Notes: generated by a model from the letters alone, not told the origin. Shown: positions 24,481 to 34,290, numbered from the stretch's first letter. The stretch: DNA of 64,000 nucleotides from Nostoc sp. C052 (GCF_013393905.1 NZ_CP040272.1:5576001-5640000), one strand, 5' to 3'. Numbers and translations are program-made.

Positions 24481-26004
24481 TTAACTAGGAACTTTTTTTC
24501 CATCGGCTGCTAAAAGTTCCAGAATGACTCCATTTGTCCAGCCGAAACCAACTTCGTTAGAACTATATCCGAAGGAAATATCGTCGGAAACGTTGGCAGA
24601 ACAGCGCTCAACATCATATTTTTCAACTAGGGTATTGTGACGCTCGAATTCTTTAACTACCATAGCTAGGAATTTGTTGGCAATGCGATCGCCTTCTGTA
24701 TGAAACCCATAACGGTGAAGTCCCTGGATGGCAATTAACGTCAATGGTGCCCAGCCAAAGGGGGCATCCCACTGGTTGCCGGTGACATGAGTACTGGTCA
24801 AAATTCCGCCTGGGGCTTCAAACAAAGAGAGATTTTCCATGACGCGCTGGGCTTGGGCTTGAGAAGCAATTCCCAGCCACAGGGGATAGAAGGTGGTAGC
24901 AAATTCGTAGCGGCGGCGTTTTCCACTCTGGAAGTGGTAGTCGAAATAGAGTCCTCGTTCTTCATTCCAGAGAAATTTATCGATCCGATCGCGGCGGATA
25001 TCTGCACGATCGCGCCATTGTTTTTCCAGTTCTTCGTTCCCCAAAATATCGTTAATTTGCGCCAAGTCTTGTTCTACTTGATACAGCAAACTGTTAAGGC
25101 ACACAGGGGCGTAGTGGAGGATATCAGCACTGAAGGGGCCAAATCGGTTGGTGATATCAAAACCGGACTCGCGCATGGTGCGATCGCCCTTATAAAATAG
25201 GTTGGTTAGTTGGTCATTTTCCCGATCGTAGTAAAGATTGACATCATAATCTTCAACCTCAAAGGTTTGGTAATATTCCTTGACGCGATCGTAGTGGCTT
25301 TTTCCCTCCTCATCTCGCTCGGAGAACACAACTTCTGGCGCGGGGCCTTCCCCAAAGGCATAAAATCTGGATAAGCCGGTTCCGGGATTCAAATGGGGCG
25401 GTACTACCCAGTAATAGTAAAATTGTTCTAAAAGCGGTACGGTTGTCCTCAACCACTCTTCATCCTGGGTGTGCTGGAATAGTGCCAAAACCATCATGCT
25501 GAGGACGGGGGGTTGCGATCGCGAGAGCATATAAGTCCGGTTGGCATTGAGGATAGTACCGTAATGCTTTACCTGGTACAATAATTGGTCTACCTGGCTT
25601 TGCGCTAGCTCCCATTCTTCATCGTGCAAAAGTCCCAGTAATATAAAGTAGCTGTCCCAGCCATACATTTCGTTAAATCGACCACCTGGTACGACATAAG
25701 GGCCTGGTAGGTATAGTAAGCCATGCTCTTTAATCGCTTCCACTTCTGACGGCAAAGTGCGAATTTGTAGCTGTTGCATATCTTTGGGATATAGCGATCG
25801 CTCTAACACACGCTGAATGTTGGGATAATCTTCTAAGGGGGAAATGTAGACAATCCAGGGAGTGTCGGTTTTGTGGTCTAGTTTGGTATCTTTGGCAGAT
25901 TGTAATAGGTGTTCGTGCGATCGCGTTAAGGTTTTCCACGTTTTTTTGATATGGAAGCGCACTTTGTTTATCTGCGTGGCGGTAAGTGTTGGGGGAGTGG
26001 TCAT
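24481..26004 (-). CDS. treH: Trehalase (GH37 type)
   Basis: Trehalase hydrolyses trehalose to two glucoses. Both family signatures are present: PGGRFNEMYGWDSYF (about 106-120) and NQWDAPFGWAPLT near residue 430. The catalytic Asp of the (alpha/alpha)6 barrel is expected in the RESGFDIT region. No signal peptide is seen, so the enzyme should be cytoplasmic. At 507 aa it is normal for bacterial forms. It ends the treZ-treY-treH series on the minus strand, 55 bp after treY, so synthesis and breakdown enzymes are probably co-transcribed. Confidence 0.92.
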   Translation of the reverse strand: MTTPPTLTATQINKVRFHIKKTWKTLTRSHEHLLQSAKDTKLDHKTDTPWIVYISPLEDYPNIQRVLERSLYPKDMQQLQIRTLPSEVEAIKEHGLLYLPGPYVVPGGRFNEMYGWDSYFILLGLLHDEEWELAQSQVDQLLYQVKHYGTILNANRTYMLSRSQPPVLSMMVLALFQHTQDEEWLRTTVPLLEQFYYYWVVPPHLNPGTGLSRFYAFGEGPAPEVVFSERDEEGKSHYDRVKEYYQTFEVEDYDVNLYYDRENDQLTNLFYKGDRTMRESGFDITNRFGPFSADILHYAPVCLNSLLYQVEQDLAQINDILGNEELEKQWRDRADIRRDRIDKFLWNEERGLYFDYHFQSGKRRRYEFATTFYPLWLGIASQAQAQRVMENLSLFEAPGGILTSTHVTGNQWDAPFGWAPLTLIAIQGLHRYGFHTEGDRIANKFLAMVVKEFERHNTLVEKYDVERCSANVSDDISFGYSSNEVGFGWTNGVILELLAADGKKVPS

Positions 26005-26011
26005 TATTTTT

Positions 26012-26057
26012 TTAAACGCAAAGGAACGCGAAGGGAACCGCAGAGGTACGCAGAGGT
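26012..26057. repeat. AACGCAGAG-type dispersed repeat between treY and treH
   Basis: The AACGCAAAGGAACGCGAAGG-type run continues with CGCAGAGGTACGCAGAGG and occupies nearly all of the 55-bp spacer between treY and treH. It is related to the runs at 5034-5070 and 43502-43533. Confidence 0.6.
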
Positions 26058-26059
26058 TT

Positions 26060-28858
26060 TTACTCGGCGCTGCTAACTAATAAAGCAACTGGGAAATGAG
26101 CGAGAGCCGATCCGATAGATAGGGTTTCTGTGGACTGTAAGGGTTCCTGAGTTATGACGTTTTTCCAGGTGTGGGGGGTTCCAGGGGGTAGTTGGAGGTG
26201 GGTATCTTGCCAAACTGACTCACCTAAGGGGTTGTCTCCTGGCTGGATGAGGCTGGTTAAAAAGCGAGGTGCGATCGCGATCGCTGTTTGATTCCCCTCT
26301 CGCCGAGCAAAGGCAATAATATGATTGGCGTAGGTTCCTTGAAGTTCTAATGGTAAATAGTCGCCATCCTGGAATAATGAGACAAAGTTTGTTCTCGCTT
26401 GCAGTAATTGAGCCGTTAAAAATAGTTTGATTCTGCCGTCGGTTTTGTGGTTTAGTAACTCCTGAATTAGTCCGAGAATGTCTGCTTTTGCTTGTTCGCG
26501 GATGGTGCTTAAGTAAGTTCGTCGCTGTTCAAAATCCACGGGACGGCGATTGTCTGGATCGACTAGGCTTAGTTCCCAAAGTTCGGTTCCCTGGTAAAAG
26601 TCGGGTACGCCAGGGGCGGAAATCTTCAGGAGAGTTTGGGAAAGGGAATTAAATATCCCATAGTCGGCAATTCGCTGTTGAAAGGGATGAAAGGCTTCTA
26701 GAAATTCCCCGGAGATTGCAGGATCGAGTACTTTCTCAATAAAGGAAGCACAAGCTTCTTCATACTCGCTATCAGGTCGCAACCAGGCTGTATGCACTTT
26801 CGCTTCTCTAATTGCCTTTATTATATAGTCCTTCACTCGTTCTACGAAGGATGTATGCTCGTGTTCGGCAAAGGGAAACGCCCCTACCAGAGTTTGATAG
26901 AGAAAATACTCGTCGTTGCGATCAGGTATGGCGAACCCTTGGCGATGGCTACGATGTCCTCGATTAATGGCACTCCAAGTATTTACCTGCTGATCCCACT
27001 CATCGGGAATTTCTGAGAGGACATTCAATCTGGCCCGCACATCTTCGCCGCGTTTGGTATCGTGGGTGGCGGTGGTGTTCATTGTGTGGGGCCAAGTTGC
27101 TTGGTGTTGTTTATTAAAACTATGGAAGTCAGCTACGGAAATCCCAAAATGACCGGGATTACCGCCGACTTCATTTAGCGATAGTAAGCGATTGTAAACA
27201 TATAATGTGGTGTCTTCAACGCCTTTGGCCATGAGCGGGCCGCTGTATTGCTGCATCCGCAAGACAAAATATATCCACTGTTCGCGTTCTGTTTGAGTTA
27301 GAGAATTATCAAACTCTAGAAGCATTAACTTTTCAATAAAGGTTAACTCGTGCTGTAACAGAGGCGTTTGTTCTTTGGCTTGGTGAATTACTTTCTCAAT
27401 GGTAGCGCGATCGCTATCTCCAATTCCATCGGGCGTAATGTAGGTACGGTAAATTGGGAATAGGGTCAAAACTTCTGCGATCGCTCTTTTGAGTCCATTC
27501 AGTGTAAAATCATTACCATAGCGATATTTACTGGAAATGTTCTTTAATAAAAGAGCCAAATTGTCAATATCACCAGCTAAATTCTTTTCCAGTATTAGGT
27601 GCTTTTTATCCTTGACTACCGTGGCATAATCTACCCGTGAGCCAATAAAGTTCTGGTAAACTTTATCTAGCTGTGATTGATTTTCTGTTTGACAAAATAC
27701 GCCATTTACGTAGTTTAAAAAGTCATATCCAGATGTACCTTCGATTCCCCAATTTTCCGGCAAATCTTCGGTGAGTTCTAAAATCTTCTCAACGGTGATA
27801 TAAACATCACCCATTTTTTCCCGCAGCCTTTCAAGATACTGAATTGGGTTATAAAGTCCATCAATGTGGTCAATGCGTAAACCTGTAAATTTGCCCTCCT
27901 CAACCAGCTTTTGAATTAAGCTGTGGGTATTATTAAAAACTCGCAGTTCTTCAACTTTCACAGAAATCAATTCGTTGACAGTAAAGAAACGGCGGTAGTT
28001 CATTTCCTCCGCGCCAACCTTCCAGAAGGCAAGACGATAAAATTGATCCTTCAGTAATTCATCTAGGAGGTTAAAGCTTTCGGAATTACCAGGCTCTCCG
28101 TTGAAAGTTTCGATATTTTCATCAATGAACTCGCGGATAGCATCATTTGTGGTGTAGAGTTCCCAAACCAAGCCTTTAATAAATGCAATCTGGTCTTGTC
28201 GCTGCTTACCCGCAACCTCTGAAGGCACGTTTTTGAGAATGTAGAGAATCCCCAACAGCTTAATAAAATCGGGGTGATTGCGTCCCAGTGTACGAGTGAG
28301 TTTCCCTAAATTATGAGTGATAAATTTTGTGTAAGATTCTAACCGCAGTGGCAGTTTTAAGCTGTAATAATTGACAGTTAAACCGTTTTCTTCGTATTGC
28401 AGTTGGATGTGTCCGTTTTCCAGGGATGCACCATAGAAATCTCCCAGTAACGGCGCGAGAATTCGCTCTTGGCGATCGCCAAAGGGAGCATTCCAAGAAA
28501 GGTCGAAGTAGTCGGTATAGCTGGAATCTGGCCCGTGTTCCAATATATCCATTAAGTAAAGATTTTCGCTGGTATAAGCCATGTGGTTAGGCACAATATC
28601 TTGTAACCAGCCCATACCAAGGGATTGAACTTCATCAACTAAGGCATCAAAGGATTCATTAGTTCCCAATTCTGGGTTAAGTTGAGTCGCATCGACTATA
28701 TCATAGCCGTGCGTACTCCCAGATCGGGCTTTAAAAATGGGGGAAGCATATAAATCGGAAATACCTAAATCTGCTAAATAAGCTGCGATCGCTTTAGCGT
28801 TGTCAAAGCCGAACTGGGGTGTAAACTGAATTCGATAAGTGGCGGTAGGAATTCGCAT
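26060..28858 (-). CDS. treY: Maltooligosyl trehalose synthase
   Basis: TreY isomerises the reducing end of a maltooligosaccharide to an alpha,alpha-1,1 linkage. GH13 signatures are visible: the start RIPTATYRIQFTPQFGF, DLYASPIFKARSGSTHGYD, DIVPNHMAY, the nucleophile region LRIDHIDGLYNP, the acid/base Glu in YITVEKILE, and TATHDTKRGEDVRARL. Length 932 aa is normal. It lies between treZ upstream and treH downstream; the gap to treZ is 547 bp and contains a MITE and a 21-bp minisatellite. Confidence 0.95.
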   Translation of the reverse strand: MRIPTATYRIQFTPQFGFDNAKAIAAYLADLGISDLYASPIFKARSGSTHGYDIVDATQLNPELGTNESFDALVDEVQSLGMGWLQDIVPNHMAYTSENLYLMDILEHGPDSSYTDYFDLSWNAPFGDRQERILAPLLGDFYGASLENGHIQLQYEENGLTVNYYSLKLPLRLESYTKFITHNLGKLTRTLGRNHPDFIKLLGILYILKNVPSEVAGKQRQDQIAFIKGLVWELYTTNDAIREFIDENIETFNGEPGNSESFNLLDELLKDQFYRLAFWKVGAEEMNYRRFFTVNELISVKVEELRVFNNTHSLIQKLVEEGKFTGLRIDHIDGLYNPIQYLERLREKMGDVYITVEKILELTEDLPENWGIEGTSGYDFLNYVNGVFCQTENQSQLDKVYQNFIGSRVDYATVVKDKKHLILEKNLAGDIDNLALLLKNISSKYRYGNDFTLNGLKRAIAEVLTLFPIYRTYITPDGIGDSDRATIEKVIHQAKEQTPLLQHELTFIEKLMLLEFDNSLTQTEREQWIYFVLRMQQYSGPLMAKGVEDTTLYVYNRLLSLNEVGGNPGHFGISVADFHSFNKQHQATWPHTMNTTATHDTKRGEDVRARLNVLSEIPDEWDQQVNTWSAINRGHRSHRQGFAIPDRNDEYFLYQTLVGAFPFAEHEHTSFVERVKDYIIKAIREAKVHTAWLRPDSEYEEACASFIEKVLDPAISGEFLEAFHPFQQRIADYGIFNSLSQTLLKISAPGVPDFYQGTELWELSLVDPDNRRPVDFEQRRTYLSTIREQAKADILGLIQELLNHKTDGRIKLFLTAQLLQARTNFVSLFQDGDYLPLELQGTYANHIIAFARREGNQTAIAIAPRFLTSLIQPGDNPLGESVWQDTHLQLPPGTPHTWKNVITQEPLQSTETLSIGSALAHFPVALLVSSAE

Positions 28859-28895
28859 ATTTTTTTCGTGGCGAGTGGGAATGAGGGAGATGAGG

Positions 28896-29029
28896 CAATA
28901 TGGTTCAGATAAGGTTTTTTGATGATACGCCCTAGATAAAAGACGCGATAAATCTCCGTTTCTACAAGGGACTGAATTATTGTAGAGACGGCGATTTATC
29001 GCGTCTCTTGCCTTAACTGACTTGTATTG
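28896..29029. mobile_element. MITE family B, copy 2 (134 bp)
   Basis: The ends CAATATGGTTCAGATAAGG and CCTTAACTGACTTGTATTG are inverted, and the core TGTAGAGACGGCGATTTATC matches copy 1. Flanks GGAGATGAGG (left) and AGAGATGAGG (right) agree in 9 of 10 positions, consistent with a 10-bp target duplication. Confidence 0.72.
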
Positions 29030-29058
29030 AGAGATGAGGGAGATGAGGAGGTGGGAGT

Positions 29059-29352
29059 TTTGAGCATGAACGTTGAACCTTTGAGCTTGAACGTTGCACC
29101 TTTGAGCATGAACGTTGAACCTTTGAGCTTGAACGTTGCACCTTTGAGCCTGGAAGTTGCACCTTTGAGCTTGAACGTTGCACCTTTGAGCCTGGAAGTT
29201 GCACCTTTGAGCTTGAACGTTGCACCTTTGAGCCTGGAAGTTGCACCTTTGAGCTTGAACGTTGCACCTTTGAGCCTGGAAGTTGCACCTTTGAGCCTGG
29301 AAGTTGCACCTTTGAGCCTGGAAGTTGCACCTTTGAACTTGAAACTTTAAGT
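29059..29352. repeat. 21-bp minisatellite, 13 units plus one degenerate
   Basis: Thirteen consecutive 21-bp units run from 29059 to 29331, each starting TTTGAGC and ending with a GTTGCACC or GTTGAACC block; a degenerate fourteenth follows. Three unit types alternate (TTGAACG, CTGGAAG, ATGAACG variants). Because 21 is divisible by three and no stop falls in the unit, both strands stay open over about 100 codons, which mimics genes. No ribosome site supports coding. Confidence 0.9.
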
Positions 29353-29405
29353 TCTAACTTTTCTCCTTATCTCCTTTATTTATAAATTTTGAATTATTAA
29401 CTACC

Positions 29406-31253
29406 TCATCCCCCTTCATACAGAACTAGACTAGTAGCTTTTACAGTCAGTTCTTGTCCCGCAGACAGATGTTCCGCAGCTTCAGAACCAGGCCCAGACC
29501 ATGAGGTATCTGCTGAGTCTAATATTTTATGAACATCGTGTTGACTCGGCAAAGTCAGCGTTACTGGCGATGAATTGAAATTCATCACAAATATTAGTTC
29601 ACTCGATTCGCACCAACGCCGCACAATGACCAACTGTTTATCTTCATCGCTAGTAGCTTGAATGAAATTACGGTCTTGGTTGAGAAGTACTGGATGCGTC
29701 TTCCGTAAATTAATTAACTGGCGATACCAATCCCACAGAACTTTGTGCTGTCCTTCATTGCGTAATTGCCAATTGAGTTTAGATTTTAGGAAAGTTTCTA
29801 CCGATTCGGGATCTGGGGGATCTTCTGCATAGTGAAATGCTTCAAATTCTTCTTTGCGTCCGGCTCGAACCATTTGAATCAAATCAGGATCGGAGTGACT
29901 GACAAAGTAAATAAAGGGTGCTGTTTCGCCATATTCTTCTCCCATAAATAACAGGGGTAAGTAGGGCGATAGTAACACAGCGCCAGCAGCTAACTTTAAT
30001 CCTTCAAAAGAGATCCGCTGACTGAGGCGTTCTCCTTTCATTTGATTGCCGATTTGATCGTGATTCTGAATGCAGACTGTAAACTGTGATAGGGAGCGAT
30101 CGCGGCAAGATACACCATGAAATCGTTTGCGATCGGGCGAGTATTTCCAATCGTAGACAAAAGTATCGCTATAAGCTTTTGCTAAATCAGCCAACTGCCC
30201 AAAATCTTGATAATATCCTTGGCGATCGCCTGTCAAGAGTGTGTGCAGTGCATGGTGAAAATCATCAGCCCATTGAGCATCAATTCCATAGCCACCCAAT
30301 TCTGCTGGACGAATAATTTGCGGATTATTCAAATCACTTTCAGCAATTAAATGACGTTTCCATCTTTGCCCTTGTTGTGAAAAATGATGAATTGCTTCCG
30401 CTAATTCCCATAAAAAATGCTTGGCTCCCAAGTCATAAATTGCTTGAATAGCATCCAGCCGCAATGCATCAATGTGGAACTCGCCCAACCAGTAAAGCGC
30501 ATTTTGAATAAAATAATTTCGCACACCCTGACTATGGGCGTCATCAAAATTTAGCGCTTCCCCCCACGGCGTTTTATAGGTTTTAGTAAAGTAGGGTGCG
30601 AACTGACTCATATAGTTGCCTTCTGGCCCAAAGTGGTTATACACCACATCCAGCACAACGGCGATATTATTTTGGTGACAAGCATTTACCAGTTGCTTAA
30701 GTTCGGCTGGGCTACCGTAGGAATTTTGGACAGCAAAAGGATAAACGCCATCATAACCCCAGTTGCGATATGTCAGAGCAGCCTCAACATGAGTGTCTCC
30801 CGGAAATTGGGCAATAGGCATAATTTCAATCGCATTGATTCCCAGTTCTCTCAGTTCTGGTAAACGAGGAATAATGGCGGTGAAAGTTCCTTCAGGCGTG
30901 AATGTGCCAACATGAAGTTCATAAAAAATCATCGACTCTACAGGAATACCCGTCCATCCTTCATCAGTCCATTCAAAGTGATGATCGACAATTTGCGACG
31001 GTCCATGTACCCCTTCCGGTTGATACTGGGATGCGGGATCGGCAAAAGTATCTTGACCATTTAAGACATACCGATAAAGCGTACCCGGATACACATCGTT
31101 GACCTTCGTGTGCCAGTATCCCTCAGACTGAGGCTTGAGGGGAATTAACTGCGGTTCTGGCGTCAAAACTTGTACCGTAACGCTATCTAATAGCGGAGAC
31201 CAAACTGTAAATTCACACTCTCCGTTCCCCAAGTAGTTAGCACCAATTCTCAC
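29406..31253 (-). CDS. treZ: Maltooligosyl trehalose trehalohydrolase
   Basis: TreZ releases trehalose from the product of TreY. An N-terminal E-set domain (NGECEFTVWSPLLDSVTVQV) precedes the GH13 barrel with VVLDVVYNHFGPEGNY, the nucleophile in DALRLDAIQAIYD, the acid/base Glu in LIAESDLNN, and the third carboxylate in IQNHDQIGNQ. A C-terminal beta domain follows. Length 615 aa is normal. It is first in the minus-strand trehalose series. In Anabaena the same three genes respond to dehydration (established knowledge); nothing in the promoter sequence confirms this here. Confidence 0.94.
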   Translation of the reverse strand: MRIGANYLGNGECEFTVWSPLLDSVTVQVLTPEPQLIPLKPQSEGYWHTKVNDVYPGTLYRYVLNGQDTFADPASQYQPEGVHGPSQIVDHHFEWTDEGWTGIPVESMIFYELHVGTFTPEGTFTAIIPRLPELRELGINAIEIMPIAQFPGDTHVEAALTYRNWGYDGVYPFAVQNSYGSPAELKQLVNACHQNNIAVVLDVVYNHFGPEGNYMSQFAPYFTKTYKTPWGEALNFDDAHSQGVRNYFIQNALYWLGEFHIDALRLDAIQAIYDLGAKHFLWELAEAIHHFSQQGQRWKRHLIAESDLNNPQIIRPAELGGYGIDAQWADDFHHALHTLLTGDRQGYYQDFGQLADLAKAYSDTFVYDWKYSPDRKRFHGVSCRDRSLSQFTVCIQNHDQIGNQMKGERLSQRISFEGLKLAAGAVLLSPYLPLLFMGEEYGETAPFIYFVSHSDPDLIQMVRAGRKEEFEAFHYAEDPPDPESVETFLKSKLNWQLRNEGQHKVLWDWYRQLINLRKTHPVLLNQDRNFIQATSDEDKQLVIVRRWCESSELIFVMNFNSSPVTLTLPSQHDVHKILDSADTSWSGPGSEAAEHLSAGQELTVKATSLVLYEGG

Positions 31254-31435
31254 GCAGTATCCTCCCGTCAGATTCTATGTTCCAATGGTGGCGCGATCGC
31301 AAATGTCATTGATTGCACAATGTTTACAAACACGCCAGATAGCATAATGGTTGTTCTTGCAGACTTTTTGCTAGCACCTGGAGGTGGATTTTTGATTAGA
31401 AAAAATTCTATCTAATGACAAATAAGCAAGCAGGG

Positions 31436-31532
31436 CAATACGGTTCGGTTAAGGTTTTGTGATAAAAATTCTAGATCGTCCTACTGTAGAGACGGCGATT
31501 CATTGCGTCTCTTGGCTTAACCAACAGCATTG
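31436..31532. mobile_element. MITE family B, copy 3 (diverged)
   Basis: CAATACGGTTCGGTTAAGG at the left and CTTAACCAACAGCATTG at the right are inverted, with core TGTAGAGACGGCGATTCATT between. No clear target duplication remains. It lies in the 31254-31587 gap, where I see nothing else. Confidence 0.6.
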
Positions 31533-31587
31533 GGAGACAGGAATTTTGAAACCCACGGAGGCAGATAAAGCCTTGTATAGCTGTGTT

Positions 31588-32004
31588 TTATTTAGCTTTA
31601 GTTTGCTTGCAACTTCCATCCACGCAATATGCCGATTCATAAGTACTGGAACGCTTGCCAAATATCGTGTAGCGGTTATCGCGGATTTGTTCGTAAAAGC
31701 GATCGCCTGCCCATTTCATCCCTGGTAATGCTCGATAAGCGTCTACAAATGTACTTCCTGCTGGCAATAACCGCCCAATTTCTTCTGCTGCATTGCTACC
31801 TTGCCAACGTCTCTGAGGTAGATTGCCATCAATTAAAATCACCCCTTGTTCGCAATCTTGGGCTGTAATTCCCCATCCTAAAAGTGTCTGCTCATCTTGC
31901 ATTGGAACGTAGCGAAATAAATTTCCCTTGTCTAAGGTTTCTAGCGATCGCACTAGGGTAACGCAGAGATTACAATTCCCGTCGTAGATTACGTAGTAGT
32001 TCAT
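31588..32004 (-). CDS. DCC-family thiol-disulfide protein (DUF393)
   Basis: The protein opens with the family signature YDGNCNLCVTLV (DxxCxxC) near residue 8 and contains the later blocks FRYVPMQDEQ and AYRALPGMKWAGDRFYEQI. The two Cys suggest a redox role with a thioredoxin-like fold. A C-terminal pair of Cys (YCVDGSC) is an extension. Length 138 aa is typical. The substrate is unknown. It stands alone, convergent with no obvious partner. Confidence 0.85.
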   Translation of the reverse strand: MNYYVIYDGNCNLCVTLVRSLETLDKGNLFRYVPMQDEQTLLGWGITAQDCEQGVILIDGNLPQRRWQGSNAAEEIGRLLPAGSTFVDAYRALPGMKWAGDRFYEQIRDNRYTIFGKRSSTYESAYCVDGSCKQTKAK

Positions 32005-32115
32005 TAGAATAACGGCTCTTTGGCAATGAAAAATTAGATGTGTCTAAACACAACTTTGGTATTCTAGCTTAGAAAACTGTAGCGATGAATCTTACTTACT
32101 AAATCGCTGGATTTA

Positions 32116-32145
32116 GATCCCCGACTTCTTAGAGAAGTCGGGATC
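32116..32145. repeat. Hairpin repeat of GATCCCCGACTTCTT type
   Basis: GATCCCCGACTTCT (32116-32129) pairs with AGAAGTCGGGATC (32133-32145) with one bulged C. This kind of palindrome is familiar from Nostoc intergenic DNA. No T-run follows on either strand, so it is not an obvious terminator. Confidence 0.65.
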
Positions 32146-32295
32146 TGGGCAGCAAAATTTTATTTATCAAATATGCATAATGTCGTCGAGTTTAAGTTGT
32201 AAATTTGGCAATATATCAGACAAAATACTATCTCCTAAGCGATATTGTTGCTGCTGGTATACACCGTAGCCCTACCTGCCTCAACTGATAAATTT

Positions 32296-32319
32296 CTTAA
32301 CCCAACCGTATTGGGTTAA
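32296..32319. repeat. Solo end of a family-B-like element
   Basis: CTTAACCCAACCGTATTG equals an inverted family B terminus and also forms its own small hairpin (TTAACCCAA / TTGGGTTAA). It is probably a relic. The rest of the 32005-32466 gap shows no gene. Confidence 0.45.
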
Positions 32320-32466
32320 AACCAACGCCAAATTTATCTATTTTCTTCCAATTTGGTGGCGCGTCTGAATCCTCAATCCTAGAATATCTTCCCATAGACA
32401 ATTTCTAATTAAAGCTATAGCAATTAAGCTGACAGAGCAACACCTAATTTTTGTATAAATCGCTAT

Positions 32467-33765
32467 ATGGTAGATGTCTATATTATTGACCTATTTGTGA
32501 TAGGTCTACTTTTGCTGATAGTAACGTTAGGGTCAGGTTGGATTACTCGCTTACCTCTTTCTTTTGCTATTATCTATCTCCTGGTTGGTATTTTTCTAGG
32601 CCCTTATGGTCTAGGGCTGATTCAATTACGTCGGGATGAAGTTTTTAACACCGAACTGCTGGAGAGAATAACAGAACTGGTAGTCATTATTTCTGTATTT
32701 AGCTGCGGCTTAAAAATTGTTCGCCCTCTCAGGTTGGGGATTTGGGATATTACGGTGCGATTGATTGTATTTTTGATGCCAATTTCAATTTTTGCTCTGG
32801 CTGCTGTGGGTAAATTGTTTTTAGGAATGAATTGGGGAGAAGCGATTTTATTAGGAGCAATTCTTGCACCTACCGATCCAGTATTAGCATCAGAAGTGCA
32901 ACTGACCGATGCCAAAGACCAAGATGAGTTAAGATTTGGTTTAACTTCTGAAGGTGGGTTAAATGATGCTTTAGCTTTTCCCTTCGTTTATTTTGGCATT
33001 CATGCCTTAGAAGATGACAACTGGGGTAACTGGTTTCAACAGTGGATTACGGTTGATTTAATCTGGGCGATCGCATCTGCCATTATTATGGGAATTGTTG
33101 TTGCCAAATCTATAGTTTGGATTGAAAAAAGAGTTCAAAAACTCCGTCCTGCCGACGAGTTAATGGAAGATTTTATTGCTATCAGCACAATTCTAATAAC
33201 TTATTCATTAACAGAAATGGTTAATGGCTATGGATTTCTAGCAGTATTTGTTGCTGGGTTAGTTGTCCAACGCAGTTACAGAAATCATGAAAAACCGCTA
33301 GCACAGTTAGAATTTATTGAACAAGTTGAAAAGCTGCTGGAAGTTGGGACAATTCTACTATTAGGTTCAATATTATTATTGAAACCAATGCTTAATTATG
33401 CTATGCAATCTTTGTTAGTGATAATTTTGTTATTCTTGATCATCAGACCTGTAGGAGTTTGGATTAGCACAATTGGTAAACGTCCTCTAGACTCACACCG
33501 CCGAACCTTACACCCAGGAACTCGTTGGTTATTGGGATGGTTTGGTATTCGCGGTGTCGGCTCTTTATATTATCTTGCCTATGCCTTTGGTCATGGCTTA
33601 AAAGGTCAAGCAGCCGAACAAATTGCTTGGATAACTTACACGACCATTGTAGCTTCGGTAATTGTACATGGAATTAGTGCAACTCCATTAATGAAGTGGT
33701 ATGAGCGCAACTTTGCTAATCATCAAAAGACTACTCCTCCCACCACAATTGATGAATTTGAGTAA
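32467..33765 (+). CDS. Cation/proton antiporter, CPA1/NhaP type
   Basis: This is an inner-membrane Na+(K+)/H+ exchanger with about twelve hydrophobic segments. The ion-binding stretch is GAILAPTDPVLASEVQL (helix 5-like, with Asp), followed by LTSEGGLNDALAFPF, typical of NhaP. A later helix carries RWLLGWFGIRGVGSLYYLAYA. Length 432 aa is shorter than NhaP proteins with a long cytoplasmic tail. Its ion preference cannot be read from sequence. The gene is followed by a strong hairpin (33852-33888). Confidence 0.88.
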   Translation: MVDVYIIDLFVIGLLLLIVTLGSGWITRLPLSFAIIYLLVGIFLGPYGLGLIQLRRDEVFNTELLERITELVVIISVFSCGLKIVRPLRLGIWDITVRLIVFLMPISIFALAAVGKLFLGMNWGEAILLGAILAPTDPVLASEVQLTDAKDQDELRFGLTSEGGLNDALAFPFVYFGIHALEDDNWGNWFQQWITVDLIWAIASAIIMGIVVAKSIVWIEKRVQKLRPADELMEDFIAISTILITYSLTEMVNGYGFLAVFVAGLVVQRSYRNHEKPLAQLEFIEQVEKLLEVGTILLLGSILLLKPMLNYAMQSLLVIILLFLIIRPVGVWISTIGKRPLDSHRRTLHPGTRWLLGWFGIRGVGSLYYLAYAFGHGLKGQAAEQIAWITYTTIVASVIVHGISATPLMKWYERNFANHQKTTPPTTIDEFE

Positions 33766-33851
33766 AAGCGATTTTTTATCGCGACAATCTTAAAATTTGG
33801 TACGATCTAAAATTTTAAACTTCACCTCAAACCGGAATATAGTTTTGAATG

Positions 33852-33888
33852 TAACTCCCAACACTAATAGTAAAGGGGTTGGGAGTTA
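33852..33888. terminator. Hairpin between convergent genes, likely bidirectional terminator
   Basis: TAACTCCCAAC (33852-33862) and GTTGGGAGTTA (33878-33888) give an 11-bp perfect stem between the antiporter and the convergent exported-protein gene. T-rich sequence follows on the plus strand (TATCTATATTCTC), without a perfect U-run. Confidence 0.55.
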
Positions 33889-33900
33889 TATCTATATTCT

Positions 33901-34290
33901 CTATTTACCTGTCACTTTTTCAAGAACTTCTTTTGCTTTATCACCAAAAGTTTCTGGAGGATTTTGTGCTTTTTCAGCCTTCAAATTTCTTTCGTAAGTC
34001 TTCTCGATAGTATTAAGATTTTTGGAATCTTTTATTGCTTGTTCATAAGCTTCTTCTCGTTTTTCTTCTTGAACGCCAACACCCGGATCGTATTCGTTAG
34101 CGCGATTAATTTTTTCTTCAGAATTTGGTTTATACTCTGGAGGTATTAACTTCAATTCTTCAAGAGTAGTTGCATGACCAGCTTGTTGAAATAAAATCAA
34201 TGAACCTGACAAGCTGATAAAAATCATCAAGCAAATAACCAAAAGGCTTGAACGAAACGCTTGCTTTAAAGTTAATAGAATTTTTTGCAT
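33901..34290 (-). CDS. Exported charged hypothetical protein, 129 aa
   Basis: The N terminus is a long signal peptide (SSLLVICLMIFISLSGSLILF), probably cut near GHA-TT. The mature part is strongly charged and helical (EEKINRANEY, EEKREEAYEQAIKD, ERNLKAEKAQ) and ends in a lysine-rich helix, resembling low-temperature- or stress-induced periplasmic proteins of cyanobacteria without matching one surely. GAGGGT lies 7 nt before ATG. Function unknown. Confidence 0.68.
   Translation of the reverse strand: MQKILLTLKQAFRSSLLVICLMIFISLSGSLILFQQAGHATTLEELKLIPPEYKPNSEEKINRANEYDPGVGVQEEKREEAYEQAIKDSKNLNTIEKTYERNLKAEKAQNPPETFGDKAKEVLEKVTGK

Noticed and set aside
29013..29350. Long open frames on both strands over the 21-bp array (repetitive QLPGSKV and APLSLEV peptides)
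   Set aside because: They exist only because the 21-bp unit contains no stop; no ribosome site, no non-repeat coding part, and two opposite frames cannot both be genes.
31459..31728. 89-codon frame near MITE B copy 3
   Set aside because: Runs through the MITE and into the antisense of the DCC gene.
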